From positions 1 through 29,061 of the forward strand of contig JACGCK010000395.1 of assembly GCA_014925825.1 (NCBI GenBank): a stretch of DNA of 29,061 bases, written 5' to 3'. The notes under the pieces were generated by a model that saw only the letters and a list, made by a program, of their open reading frames with translations, was not told the DNA's origin and made no database searches. Of this stretch, positions 1 to 12,257 are shown one piece after another. The stretch comes from Pholiota molesta (taxonomy: Eukaryota > Basidiomycota > Agaricomycetes > Agaricales > Strophariaceae). The translations under genes were made by a program, and so were the position numbers. Position 1 is the stretch's first letter. Every line of letters starts with the position of its first letter.

Positions 1-1269
1 TATTACATAATTTACCCATTTGTCGATTGGACGACTTACGACGGCAGGTCACGGAACGGAGAGAAATCAGTCAGTTGCAGATAAAGATTAGATGCGCCAA
101 TATCTTCATTGCAGCTGGTATTCAGAAGTCACAAGGGTACAAAACTCCAAGTGACCTCAGCAAGCCATAACTAGAGAGTGAAGATAACTCAGATTACATC
201 TGAGTACTTGGTCTGCAATTCGTGCGGATCGAAGATCCTGATTTTTTTTTCAAATAGGCTCGCCGCTCCACATCCACATCAGCAATCTTTCGGCTTCTGT
301 TGCCCCCATGGTCCTCAGTCCTGTGATCGTTGTTTCTGGGATCTCTGGGTTTTGGTACTTTCAGCGCTATATATCTAGAGGGCACTTGGTAGTGTTGCAC
401 GGCTTGATAGCAGCAGAGATAGCAGGTACTCCAGTTCCCAAACCCGTCTTCATGCTCTCCGCATACTCCACGAATTGTTCCCCGTTCCCAAGTTCCGTTC
501 TTTTCGACATATCAAGTGTATGTCGGTGCGTTGACAACTTCCGGCTGTCGTAATGTCTCGTACCGAGTGCAGGGGCCCGGATTCTCCGACAAATATCACC
601 ATCCCCAACCTTTGCACCGTTGTATTATGTTTCAGGGAGACAAACCAGGAGACAAATACATAAGTACTCAGTAGAATTGTATCCCTTGCGACTTCCTGCG
701 TTCCGATCATCGATGAGATGGAGGGTAAGAAGTCGTCTGGAATATCAGCCCGAGTTGTCCAGCCCGAGTCCAGCCTATGTTATTCTCACCAAAAACACAA
801 TCTACATTCCAAAAAATTAATTTCCCCGCTTCGCCATTCATATTTATCTTGCATGGTATCAACCAGTAATAGACCACAACATGACAATTTTTTTAGCATA
901 GCGTGTTAGCATTTTTCCAGATTTTTCCCCATTTGACATGATCGACGGCTTCTGTTTCCGTGTGACCGCGATTACAGATACAGGAACTGCAAAGCCCCAA
1001 ATGTAATAGTGTGTTGTGTCGCACGCAAAAGAAGTCGCCCAATATCTCAGGGTTGGTAGTAACCTGGAGTAACCACTTCCTGGCATCCATCCATTTATGA
1101 ATCCAACCTCTCTTTCTCTTTCATCCAACAGACTGCACATTTGGTTCTCATTCACGGCTAGAAGATAATACGAAGAGCTCTTCAGGACTTGGCCTGGTGC
1201 TCTCACTTCAAGGCCTCAATCGTCGCCAAATTCCTCGACATCTCGTTCCCCCCTTTGTAATCTGCAGTT
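1..1269. other. Left-flank region, no convincing gene
   Basis: Only short open frames lie here, on both strands. The longest is about 115 codons on the minus strand (859-1206) and starts with GTG rather than ATG. None joins across plausible splice sites into a recognisable protein. The stretch should hold the promoter and 5' leader of the DUF6534 gene that starts at 1270, but I see no clear TATA or CCAAT box at a convincing distance. Confidence 0.5.
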
Positions 1270-3379
1270 ATGGGTCAATCCGCAACGTTGGATCCATCGT
1301 TTCCATTGGACAACAGGTGTGTCGCAGCGTTTATCACTCGTTCGTGTTCGTAGGGGCTGAAATGTTGTTAGCATGGGTGCTATGATGATTGGAGTGATTA
1401 TCAGTGCTGTGCTGCACGGAATCACGCTCATGCAAGCATTCATGTATTGGAGGAGTAAGCTGACTGCTGTGAGATCCGAAATTGTCTCTTATTGGTGAGA
1501 TTCTTCTAGACTTCAGAAAGGACGTGTGGTATCTGAAGGCGATGGTATGTTCGCCTGAGTTCAACGTTTGGATATCGTAATGTAATGTAATGCCACTCTA
1601 CAGGTTCTTACGACTGTGTCATTCGATGCCATTCATCTGGCTATGATTTCGCATGCCGGTGTGTTATATCCTTCCAATTTGCATCGTTCCTGCAGACTGA
1701 ATCGACAAAGTCTACCACTACGTCGTTTCGAACTATCAGTAGGTTATCGGATATCTTCAAGCGCTCTAATCCTAATAGTTTCGCAGCAATCCGGAGCGAC
1801 TTCAATTTTTGACGTGGTAAGAGTTCAGTGTTTCAACGACAACAGACGTTATTTCTAATAGTTAATCCAGGACTGTACTAGTATGTTGATTTTTTATTGT
1901 CCCGGGATCGTCAAGTTGACGTCGAATCGCGATCGATTCTCAGATGGAGGCACTGTTCACGGTAGGCATTCCTGTCTATTTAACAGAAGTAATAACGCTG
2001 ACGCAATGTATGAACAGGGAGTCAACGGCGGATTGGTTCAGACGTATGTTCCACTGTCCCCTCACAATATTCACCTTTTGAAGTCTCCCTACTCTTAGCT
2101 TTTATACCATGCGAGTATGGCGTTGTGAGTAATAATCCCATTTCTCATATGAGTTCATTTGAGCCGATACGCATCCAGTGAGTCGACGAAACTATTTCCT
2201 CGCCGGAGGCATCTTTTTCTTTATTGTTTCGACCGTCGGTAAGATTATATCTATTTACATCCCTCGGCTTGTCCTAACTGGCCTGGCGTCTGCTTTTAGG
2301 ATGTGGCACAGGTGAATATCTGCAATTTCAGTCCAACCTTAGCATTCGCTTACCTATATCGCGAATAAGCTTGGGTTATTCTCTCGTAAGTTAAATTTCC
2401 TTTCGCTCGTCACGGCTTTTTAAATTTCGTTATATAGGATGCAGTTTGAGACGTTTAAACAGCTTCTGACAATTACAGTGCGTGATCAACTGGAAGAAGA
2501 TTGACTGCGCATCTATCTGATGCATTATAATCTTCCCAGCCACTCACCATCACTATCAACGCTCTTTCAACATTCGTGGACGTCGCTATCGCAGCTAGTC
2601 TTTGTATTTTACTCAATCAATCTCGCACTGGCTTCAAAAGGCAAGTTAGTATCTGCTGAAATCTTCTACATATGTTGAACTGCTTCGCTGTAGGTCGGAT
2701 TCGATAATTAATAGACTGGTTTGTCCCAAATCATATATTAGGCTTTTCCGTCGAGCTAATCTTGGCCTGTAGATTATTTTCGTTGTCAATACTGGAGTGT
2801 AAGTGGTTCACAGTTCTTCTCCAGTTGCTCTTTTCTAAACCTGTTACTCCCGTATTCTAGCCTCACTTCGTAAGATTTGATTGTTATGTTTATCTATCCC
2901 CTTGACCTAACGTTCATTTCAGATGTTGTGCTGTCGCATCGCTAATCTGTGTAAGCTAGAACATGTGCACGTTATGATCAACTTAAAACTGATTTTCATG
3001 TATTTAGCTGATTGCATCGTCGCATAGTCTTGTCTATGCCTCCTTTTATTTCTGCATTGGTCGTCGTGCGTCCTTCAATTTCTATTCCTTTATCTCCGTA
3101 TCACTCATCCGTAGCCTAGTATACACGAACTCCTTCCTGGCAACGTTGAATGCCCGAAAGTCATTCCAGAGCAACATCGATGATTCCAGCCACATGATGA
3201 TGAGCATCCCGGCCAGCGTCGTCAGTCCCCATAATACGCAATTAGGAATGAAGGCAAAGAACATCTCAATCCGGATTGAGACCGCCACTACAAAGGACAA
3301 TAAGAATAATGGCGAGGCATCGGTGAGTTATGTCGACCCTACTTCGTGCTCATCTCGTCTTACTGGAGAGCTTTGGTAG
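1270..3379 (+). CDS. DUF6534-type seven-helix membrane protein, 21 exons
   Basis: Function unknown; the family is a set of fungal integral membrane proteins of about 330 aa. Joining 21 exons gives 330 aa with no in-frame stop: 1270-1316, 1372-1454, 1510-1544, 1604-1658, 1711-1738, 1787-1816, 1871-1880, 1944-1961, 2018-2043, 2099-2124, 2179-2238, 2300-2311, 2370-2385, 2438-2477, 2540-2640, 2694-2718, 2773-2798, 2861-2869, 2923-2950, 3008-3065 and 3120-3379. Seven hydrophobic segments lie near residues 17-42, 56-79, 92-118, 125-148, 163-187, 205-225 and 226-243. Family hallmarks are the GVIISAVLHGITLMQ-like first helix, the SHAVYHY stretch, the TMRVWRLS loop and the LYTNSFLATLNARK block after the last helix. 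The C-terminal tail is polar and probably cytoplasmic. All introns are GT-AG except the one at 2641, which has a GC donor. The start is the only ATG in frame ahead of helix 1. The family call is firm; individual micro-exon borders are inferred. Confidence 0.88.
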
Positions 3380-3984
3380 CTGGCTGATACTCGCAACGGG
3401 GGTCAAAGCGACGACGAGCTGTCGAAAAAGGGACATATGATCTAGATATACCCAGATACTTATTATTACTAGATAGACTTGCCGTTTGTATCGAAATGAA
3501 TACTGCGGCATTTTACCCATCTTTGACGCCCGCCCAGGTTGGCCTTTTGAGTTTTGAGCCACCCATCGAAAGACAAATATCAAAGGAAAGCGTTGTGCTT
3601 TTGCTATTCAAGTATTTCGTGCGGACTGGACTCAACAACGATCTCTAGATGTAGATCGTAGAAGGTGTTGTGAACCTCACTCGAAGGGAATAGTAATGGA
3701 TATAATTTCTACAACAGGTTCATCGTTATAGTGGGATTATCATAAGAGCAATCTTTGACACGCCCTTCTGACGTATTCTGTAAGGTGTTCGAAGTAGGAT
3801 GTTCTGAGTGCAGCCTTTGCACTGAGTGTCTCTACTATTATATGTTCAATAATCTCGAAACGTATAATTAGGAAATTACAGGTGAAGATAGCCTATATAT
3901 GTTGACAGCAAGAAGTCGACGCGTCTAATCTGTTATATTTATAGGATGTGTGTGTGGGAGATTGGGTAAATTAAGCGCTCGAGG
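3380..3984. other. Convergent intergenic region
   Basis: This is the space between the 3' ends of the DUF6534 gene (+) and mannosidase copy 1 (-), so it holds two 3' untranslated regions. I found no gene. A 77-codon minus-strand frame at 3350-3583 resembles nothing known. A short inverted repeat (AGTGCA...TGCACT) sits near 3806-3824. Confidence 0.5.
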
Positions 3985-6253
<2,269 letters not shown>

Positions 6254-7227
6254 GACATGGGGAAGAGGGAGATCGCTGCGTTTGTGATGTGTTCAGGATG
6301 AGGTTTGGTAAAGATCCCACCACCGCACGTTTGGAGACGCCGTGTTTGGCTCCTTTGTGAGTAGCATGTGTCATGGATCGATAAATTCGGTTTGAATTGA
6401 AAAGATGACTCTGAAACCCTGATGGTAAACACGCAAAGCAAATATAACGCTACCGCTTACTGTACAGTTCCTCTACCAAGTACATATATAGCCAATAATT
6501 GGTGGATTCTTGAACACGGATAGAGACCTGCAGAGACCCAGAAAATATGCGATTCAACATGTATTCCCGCAACAGATGCTTATAGAACAGGCAAGGCCTT
6601 GGCGTTGTCAAGATGGTCATCAAGCTCAAGCTTCATCAAGGTGGACCAATCACGTCCATGTGGCTGTGGTAATGGCCCTCGCAGTCGCCGAAGGCCAATG
6701 AGATACTGATTATGCCGCTCTATGTATTACTGTAAAGAACCTAAGTATATTGTAAGTATACGAAAGTTCAGCGTTCAGATTTCAGAAAGGATGTGATGCA
6801 GACAAGAAGCGGAATTTGAGCAGACTTGGCTAGACTTGGACTATGGGTTCACCCGTACCGAGGGCGACTAGAAGCGAGATTTATAAATAGCTCCGTCGAA
6901 CATTAAAATAGGTATGTGACTTGTTAATTGTGACATGAGTGACAGTAGTGGGGAAATGATCAAGAAATGATAAATGTAAAATCCGACAAATAGTGTTGCG
7001 TTGAAAAACTTGAACTTGCCCACCATGGGTGCGCTCTGGTACACTCCCAGCTTCGTTCAGCAGCTATCCGCCTGAAAGTACACATCGAGTACTTAGACAC
7101 GTCCGTCAGCTAACAATTCCCGATGCATCAATGTCGACACCGTAACTTACGGCGAAAAAAGAAATATGGTATCGTATTGGATTAGAGCTATCGACGCGTC
7201 TGGGCTGATAGAATAGTAAGTATCTAT
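6254..7227. other. Intergenic region upstream of GH47 copy 1
   Basis: No gene was found. It should hold the promoter of mannosidase copy 1, read leftward, and the 3' end of the acyltransferase. On the minus strand ATTGGC is directly followed by TATATA (6485-6496), about 235 bases before the ATG, a CCAAT/TATA-like pair. A second AT-rich TATAAATA lies at 6892-6899 with no gene nearby to explain it. Short open frames (for example 6510-6701) resemble nothing. Confidence 0.45.
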
Positions 7228-8781
7228 CTACTTCTCATTCATCAGCATCTGAATTTCACCCTTGAGCCTATCAAACCGTTTTTGAGTCAAGGTCGTTTGG
7301 ATAACCAACGAACCATCGTCAAGATATCCCACAATCGTAATCATATTCGTCAGCTTTGTCAACGGGGGCTTGCGATGACCCGTTTTATATCGGCAAAGGG
7401 TGCGTCCGGCGCCTGATCCCGTCCAGTTGATGTTCGCGATGTTTGCGATGCATACATTGGTTAACACGGCGCTCTCGCTGACATTGGGATCGAAGAATAA
7501 GAGGCGGCGTTTATTAGCGAGAGCCTCGAGCATCGTGTCATGGCATCGTAGAGCGTCTTCGACAGCGAAGGATTGTCGCGCTCGAGAGAATTGGTGTGCG
7601 AGATCAGGAAGTGAAATCGTCTGCAATTCGTGCGCGGTGTACCTTTCGTATGGAAGAGGAATTACGCAGTTGTGAGGATATTCGGATAGCTCTCCATCGA
7701 AGAAACGTCGAAGCGAGGCGAGGCTGCACATGCGGAAAGTTCGTTCTGGGTGCGTTTTTTCATCGCAGAAAATTGTCTACAGTTCATACGACTGATCAAG
7801 CGACGAAGGATTGAGATAGATATCGACGTACCTTGAAAAGAAAACTTGCAATAACATCTCCTTTACTGAGTCTAGCCATATCATCGCCTTTGGTTTCTGC
7901 TAACTCGTGCCGGGTGTTTTCAACCAGTCTTCGTACCGCTTCGGCAGGAACGATGAGTATCCTGTCTCGCGAATGATGCCATGCTGATTGCCAGTAGGTC
8001 CACGCGGAATAACAAAGAATCCACCAAAATCCTATGATCCCCACGGCGGTATACTTCGCGTTATCAACTGCCTCAGTCCTCTGCTGAATCGCATTCTCCA
8101 GGGAGTCCGCCAGCGTGTTCTTGTTAAATCCTGGGTGAAGCGCTGCCGGGATGGACCATTTATTTCCGAGGAGCTCAGCTTCTACGGCGTGAATGACGGA
8201 CGCGATACCCATTCCGTCGAAGGCGGCGTGCGGAAAGGTAAGGCCGATGCACGAGTATGCGGCGTCGCCGTCTCTGCCGGGGAAATGCGTTACATGCCAG
8301 TTGAGCAGCGGCATGGATGGATTTCCGGTCCAGCCGTTGACAGTGCGAGGAGTGTCTGAATTTTTGAAAAGCGTGGACGGTAGCGGGTCATGCGCGAGTC
8401 CAAGGGGAAGGGCTACGTAGTGTGAAAGCGGGTTTTTTGAGATCTGAGATGTAAGTGTATAGCGTTTGTAACCGGCTGGGTATTCCCCTAATGGCACCCG
8501 TATTTGGTACATGCCCTAGAAATTCGAGTCGTCAACATTAATGATGAAAGGCCATTTTATGCGAATCAAAATAAATGCACTACCTTGTCCTTCTCCAATC
8601 TGCCAGCGAGTAATTTCCAATCTGCGACGACACTGTCGACCGCGCCTTCCAATCGGCCCAAGTCGACCGACCCTTCAACCAGCCACCCCATCGCGATGAC
8701 AATCCCTGCGGTCATGTTGTCGAAAAGGGTGAGTGGATATACCGCCTCTAGCTTCGTATCTAGGGTTGAATGCGCTGCCAT
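7228..8781 (-). CDS. HxxxD-type acyltransferase (transferase family, BAHD-like)
   Basis: Predicted CoA-dependent acyltransferase of the chloramphenicol acetyltransferase-like fold, moving an acyl group to an alcohol or amine; the substrate cannot be read from sequence. Three exons (8781-8584, 8515-7832, 7776-7228) join in phase 0 to give 476 aa, close to the usual 430-500 aa. The catalytic HxxxD motif is HAAFD at residues 162-166, where the family has it. The C-terminal DFGWG box of plant BAHD enzymes is not clearly present; the nearest stretch is NINWTGSGAG. A hydrophobic, Trp-rich segment (FWWILCYSAWTYWQSAW) in the middle could contact a membrane. The N-terminus (PLTLFDNMTAG...) resembles fungal members. 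The ATG at 8779-8781 is the first in frame. Its first exon and upstream sequence are duplicated in decayed form just upstream. Confidence 0.82.
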
Positions 8782-9203
8782 ATCGTTATAACTGAAAACA
8801 AGTGTGCGTCAAGAGATACTCAGTGGCCGAGCTGCAGTATTTGTACTCAAAACGTAGAGCGTTTAATTTGAGATAATCTGTGGGGTTTGAGTGGTTTTAA
8901 CCTTCTCCGATATGGTAATAGGTAAGTTTCAATCTGCGAGGACAAGCGCCTTCTAATCGGCCCACGTCGATCAACCCTTCCACCAGCCACCCCATCACGA
9001 TGACAATCCCTGCGGTCATGTTGTCGAAAAGGGTGAGGGTCCGAGTCGCGCTTTGTATCTAGGGTTGGATACGCTGCCATATCGTTATAAATGCTGAAAG
9101 CAAGTGTGCGTCAAGAGGCACCCAGTGGCCGAGCTACAGTCTTTGTATTCAAAACGTAGAGCGTTCAATTTCAGATAATTTTTGGAGTTTGAGGGGTTTA
9201 ATC
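8591..9203. repeat. Tandem duplication of the acyltransferase 5' end (two units of about 300 bp)
   Basis: Unit A (about 8591-8902) covers most of exon 1, the start codon and 121 bases upstream. Unit B (about 8903-9203) repeats it. A third, very short start of the unit is visible at 9204. The spacing of the marker CTTCTCC is 312 then 301 bases. Long stretches are near identical, for example around 8698-8731 and 9000-9030, and the blocks around both ATGs and both GCCGAGCT sites. Confidence 0.85.
8903..9080 (-). pseudogene. Decayed duplicate of acyltransferase exon 1
   Basis: Read from 9080 leftward, it keeps an ATG and ten codons that match the intact gene (MAAYPTLDTK against MAAHSTLDTK), then loses frame. 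The copied exon segment is about 13 bases shorter than the original (178 against 191 from the shared marker), so the frame cannot be restored by a simple three-base gap. No second or third exon follows it. It is a fragment, not a second gene. Confidence 0.75.
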
Positions 9204-9204
9204 T

Positions 9205-11140
9205 TCTCCGATATGGTAAAAGGTAAGCTATGGAAGAGCTGTCAAGAATTGAAATCCTTGGCGGCAACCCTTATAGAATTATCCAACTTACGAAATCTAA
9301 CCAGCGACGAAGGTGGAATGAATACCAGAGTATCAGGGATATTGATAAGGTCTCATGCTCTGGAAAGCCTAAAGGTCACTAGAAGGAGACCATATCTTCC
9401 ACCAGAAAAGCCAAGTTATTCCAGCACAGGCCACCATCGGTGCCATCTAGATGGGGAGCGCACCCGCTATTTTAAGCTCAGCTATGTGTAGCTCAAAATT
9501 TCGATGTCGTCCTGGGACCCGCATGCAGAAAGTTCGGCGCAGGTGGAAGTTGTGGCTCAACCGTAGGTAGTGTCTGATGAGTATCAATGAACGATGGACG
9601 ATCGGAAAGAAGAAATACGAATGAGATGATCGTTGTGCGAGAATGGGCGAAAAGGGTGACCTGGTGGGTGATGAAGAGAGCATCGGCAGGGTGGAATGAG
9701 ATTATGGACGACGAGCAGAGGTCGGTGGGCGAGGTAAAGCACCTGACCCAAGGCAGCCGAAGATTGGAACGCACCGTCGTCAGCACGGCGGGTCATCTGT
9801 ACGCGTCGTGGCAGTCTTTGATATAATCTGATGCGAGCAACGTGGTGCGGGGGGACCCGCCGAACCAGAAACTGAGTTTAATGTCAATGTGAGGAGTGGG
9901 GTAGAGAAGGGCGGCGGCTTATGGCTCGCTAGCATGGGCCTCGCACGTTGACTGTTCTCGCACGTTGACTGTTCTGGAACGCGCGAAATGCCCAGAGACC
10001 CTACGGCACCGGATGTTCGTAAATCGTGGAGAAAATCCCAAAATTTGAGCAGTAATTCAGAATTCCTGAGTATTGTGGCCAACGAAAGGGATGGAAAGAT
10101 AGTCAAAGTCATCTTCTAAAAGGGTAGCAGAGGAACAATTATCCCAGGGAAGCACACCACGGATGGGAATTAGCCAGGCCACACGAGCGTCACCAGGTAG
10201 AGACAAGCTTGAATACGGAGACACGAAACGCGGTTCAGCACTGGAGGATTTCGCATGTACTAGGGGAGGTTCGGATGAAAGAAAGGGCGACGGAAGCATA
10301 TGTGGCTGTTGAGCGAAGAACAGCGAGAGTTGGCAGAATCTAATTGGCAAGGGCCGGCAAGGACTCGAAGGAAAAGAGGTGCAGTGGGGGAAGCGAGATA
10401 GCATGGGAATGTACACAATTTCAACGGCGAAAGAGTGCCTATAGGTTATGTCAGAGATCCCTGGAAGCAGCAACATGAAAACAAGCTGAAAGCGACGTAC
10501 CGCATCTACGCCGTCACCACCCTTTCCCGTCCAGCATGCAATCTCATCGACATCCCGAGTCCTGCGTGCGTGATGTGCGTCCATGTTGTTTCGCGTCGTG
10601 GTACGGTGCATCTGCCCAAGCCTGGGTCGACCAAGCCTGGATCGATGTGAGTGGAGGAGTGATAGAACCTGGTTCTATTTATATCCTCCACCGTTCGACG
10701 GTTTTTGTTCGAACTTCGCAGACTCTGGTCATCGTCCGCGCCACGACTGTCAACCGTCTATTGTCAAACGTCTATTTCATGGCCCCTCCGTCCACGACTC
10801 CTTCCACACCATGGTTGGGCATGCAGACACTTGGCCACGATACGGTCCGCTCGTGCGTATGGCATCTACTTTAGATTTGGTGGGTAGCTATGTAACAGCC
10901 CTGGGGACACGATATCGGGCCCTCCACACGCATGCGCAAGAGCAGCTCCTCACGGATTGCTTGTAAAGCGACCTCCCATCGTCAGGATCGTCATCACCAG
11001 CCCCTTGTTGGTCTGTGGGCTTGGTGTGGGCGGCGAATTTGACACTTGACTCCGCAGTCCTTCCGTTATGGAAGCGTCACTGGTGTGCTTTCGATTGAGA
11101 AGCACAATAACTTGTGAATTCCATTGGAGAGTACGAGAGG
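9205..11140. other. Gene-poor 1.9-kb region
   Basis: No recognisable gene was found. Open frames with ATG exist on both strands: 9587-9826 (+, 79 codons, Trp- and Arg-rich) and 10611-10057 (-, 184 codons). In the second, the last 40 residues look protein-like (acidic, ending HNTQEF), but I recognise no domain, no splice partners and no consistent codon signature. An exact 17-bp tandem repeat sits at 9940-9973. The stretch may be the remains of decayed genes. Confidence 0.4.
9940..9973. repeat. Exact 17-bp tandem repeat, two copies
   Basis: CTCGCACGTTGACTGTT occurs at 9940-9956 and again, identical and without a gap, at 9957-9973. It lies in the gene-poor region and has no evident function. 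Confidence 0.9.
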
Positions 11141-11156
11141 CCCAATTCGTACCGTC

Positions 11157-11169
11157 ACGCGTTACGCGT
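11157..11169. promoter_or_regulatory. Paired MluI-box (ACGCGT) sites upstream of the kinase gene
   Basis: ACGCGT occurs at 11157-11162 and 11164-11169, separated by one base and about 115 bases before the kinase ATG. In yeasts and other fungi ACGCGT is the core site of the MBF (Mbp1/Swi6-type) G1/S factor. That this pair works so here is inference from motif and position only. Confidence 0.4.
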
Positions 11170-11190
11170 CAACGCTTCAACCACAGTTGC

Positions 11191-11237
11191 GTTGTTCTTT
11201 TCTGAACAACAAAGTCAGTCTGAACTAGACTGACTTT
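11191..11237. promoter_or_regulatory. Two adjoining perfect inverted repeats before the kinase gene
   Basis: The first dyad has 7-bp arms, GTTGTTC (11191-11197) and GAACAAC (11204-11210), around a 6-base centre. The second starts at the next base: 11-bp arms AAAGTCAGTCT (11211-11221) and AGACTGACTTT (11227-11237) around a 5-base centre. They end 42 bases before the ATG at 11280. They could be a dimer-binding site in DNA or two stacked hairpins in the mRNA leader; sequence alone does not decide. Confidence 0.6.
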
Positions 11238-11279
11238 CACCCATCGATAGTATAGCTGCACTTTCCCCATTTCACCAAA

Positions 11280-12257
11280 ATGAGCTTATCGCATACACCA
11301 CCTCTGGCACCTGGCAATGTCGCTTCTTGGGACGACGCCGCGTTCTCCGCATACGTTCGCCACGTCCGCGCAGACCTCATGCAGCGAGGGGTTGATTTCT
11401 CATACCTCAGATCCATTGAGGACATGCGTATCCGCTCCTCAGAGAGCGAGATTTGGTACGGCGACACACCCGATTCGATGTACTACGTCAAACTCAATGG
11501 GGGGCCAGGGACCCTCGCCTGTGACATCCTGTGCCAGAAGGCCGATCTCCCGCGGTATAACTGCAACCTGGAGATCATAGGCGACGATGTCCGCGACACA
11601 GAACACAAACCGATGCCAGAGGAGCCCGATTCGGACCTCGAGGACTGCAGTCAGGAGATCGCCAAACTGCCCCTCATCACCGTCGACACCGAGAAACACT
11701 TCACGAAGACGCCAACGTACAAGCAGGAAATCAAATACCTGCTGCAATGCAAAGGGTCCCCACGTGTCGTGGAACTACTAGGCCGGTCGGAAGACGGCCT
11801 CCTCGTGTTCCCCAAGTTTGCGCGCTCCTTCGACTCCACTGTCGTCAGCAACAAAGACCAAGGACGGATCCAGAACATCAAACGCTGGATGCTCGACATC
11901 ATCGACGGCGTCGCGTATCTGCACGCCCTCGGCATCATCCACCGCGATCTCACCATCCGGAACATCCTCGACGCAGCGCCGCTCGTTCTATGCGATCTGC
12001 AGTGCAAATACGCGACATATCATCCGCCGGAGCTCCGTCCGTGGGACGAGAGCAAGTTCTCTCCCGCAAGCGACGTATTCGCCCTCGGCGGCGTGCTGTG
12101 GGAGATTTGCTATTTCAACAATCCGCCGAACCACCATGTCTTGCAGATGACGCCACCGCCACCACCCTTCCTTGATATCTTCTTGGCGTGCACCAGGGCG
12201 AGGGCGGAGGAGAGACCGAGCCTCGCGGAATTGAGGGCGATGTATGAAAAAGTTTGA
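11280..12257 (+). CDS. Atypical protein kinase-like protein, single exon
   Basis: Predicted cytosolic protein of 325 aa with an unusual N-terminal region (about residues 1-130) and a C-terminal kinase-like domain. Visible kinase features are an alpha-C-like helix (YKQEIKYLL) followed by SPRVVELLG, a long pre-catalytic helix ending YLHALGIIHRDLTIRN (H221, R222, D223, N228), and a C-lobe block DVFALGGVLWEI ending in a PSLAELR helix. The DFG motif is DLQ (D239), and only 12 residues separate it from the PPE that replaces APE (E251), so the activation segment is nearly absent. No glycine-rich loop or VAIK lysine is obvious. The HRD and metal-binding aspartates remain, so activity is possible but not assured. 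The ATG has a good context (CCAAAATG). It has no intron, unlike every other gene here. Codons end mostly in G or C. Confidence 0.85.
   Translation: MSLSHTPPLAPGNVASWDDAAFSAYVRHVRADLMQRGVDFSYLRSIEDMRIRSSESEIWYGDTPDSMYYVKLNGGPGTLACDILCQKADLPRYNCNLEIIGDDVRDTEHKPMPEEPDSDLEDCSQEIAKLPLITVDTEKHFTKTPTYKQEIKYLLQCKGSPRVVELLGRSEDGLLVFPKFARSFDSTVVSNKDQGRIQNIKRWMLDIIDGVAYLHALGIIHRDLTIRNILDAAPLVLCDLQCKYATYHPPELRPWDESKFSPASDVFALGGVLWEICYFNNPPNHHVLQMTPPPPPFLDIFLACTRARAEERPSLAELRAMYEKV

Noticed and set aside
859..1206. 115-codon minus-strand frame near the left edge
   Set aside because: Starts with GTG, has no homology I recognise and no splice continuation.
6891..6900. TATAAATA motif taken as a promoter
   Set aside because: No gene starts within a suitable distance on either strand.
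9587..9826. 79-codon plus-strand frame
   Set aside because: Open and ATG-initiated, but short, unlike any known family, and overlapped by several open minus-strand frames.
9940..9973. Short tandem repeat considered as a CRISPR-like or transposon end
   Set aside because: Only two copies, no spacers, no inverted partner and no transposase nearby.
10057..10611. 184-codon ATG-initiated frame on the minus strand
   Set aside because: No recognisable domain, no splice partners and a composition not clearly coding. It is mentioned in the region entry but not called a gene.
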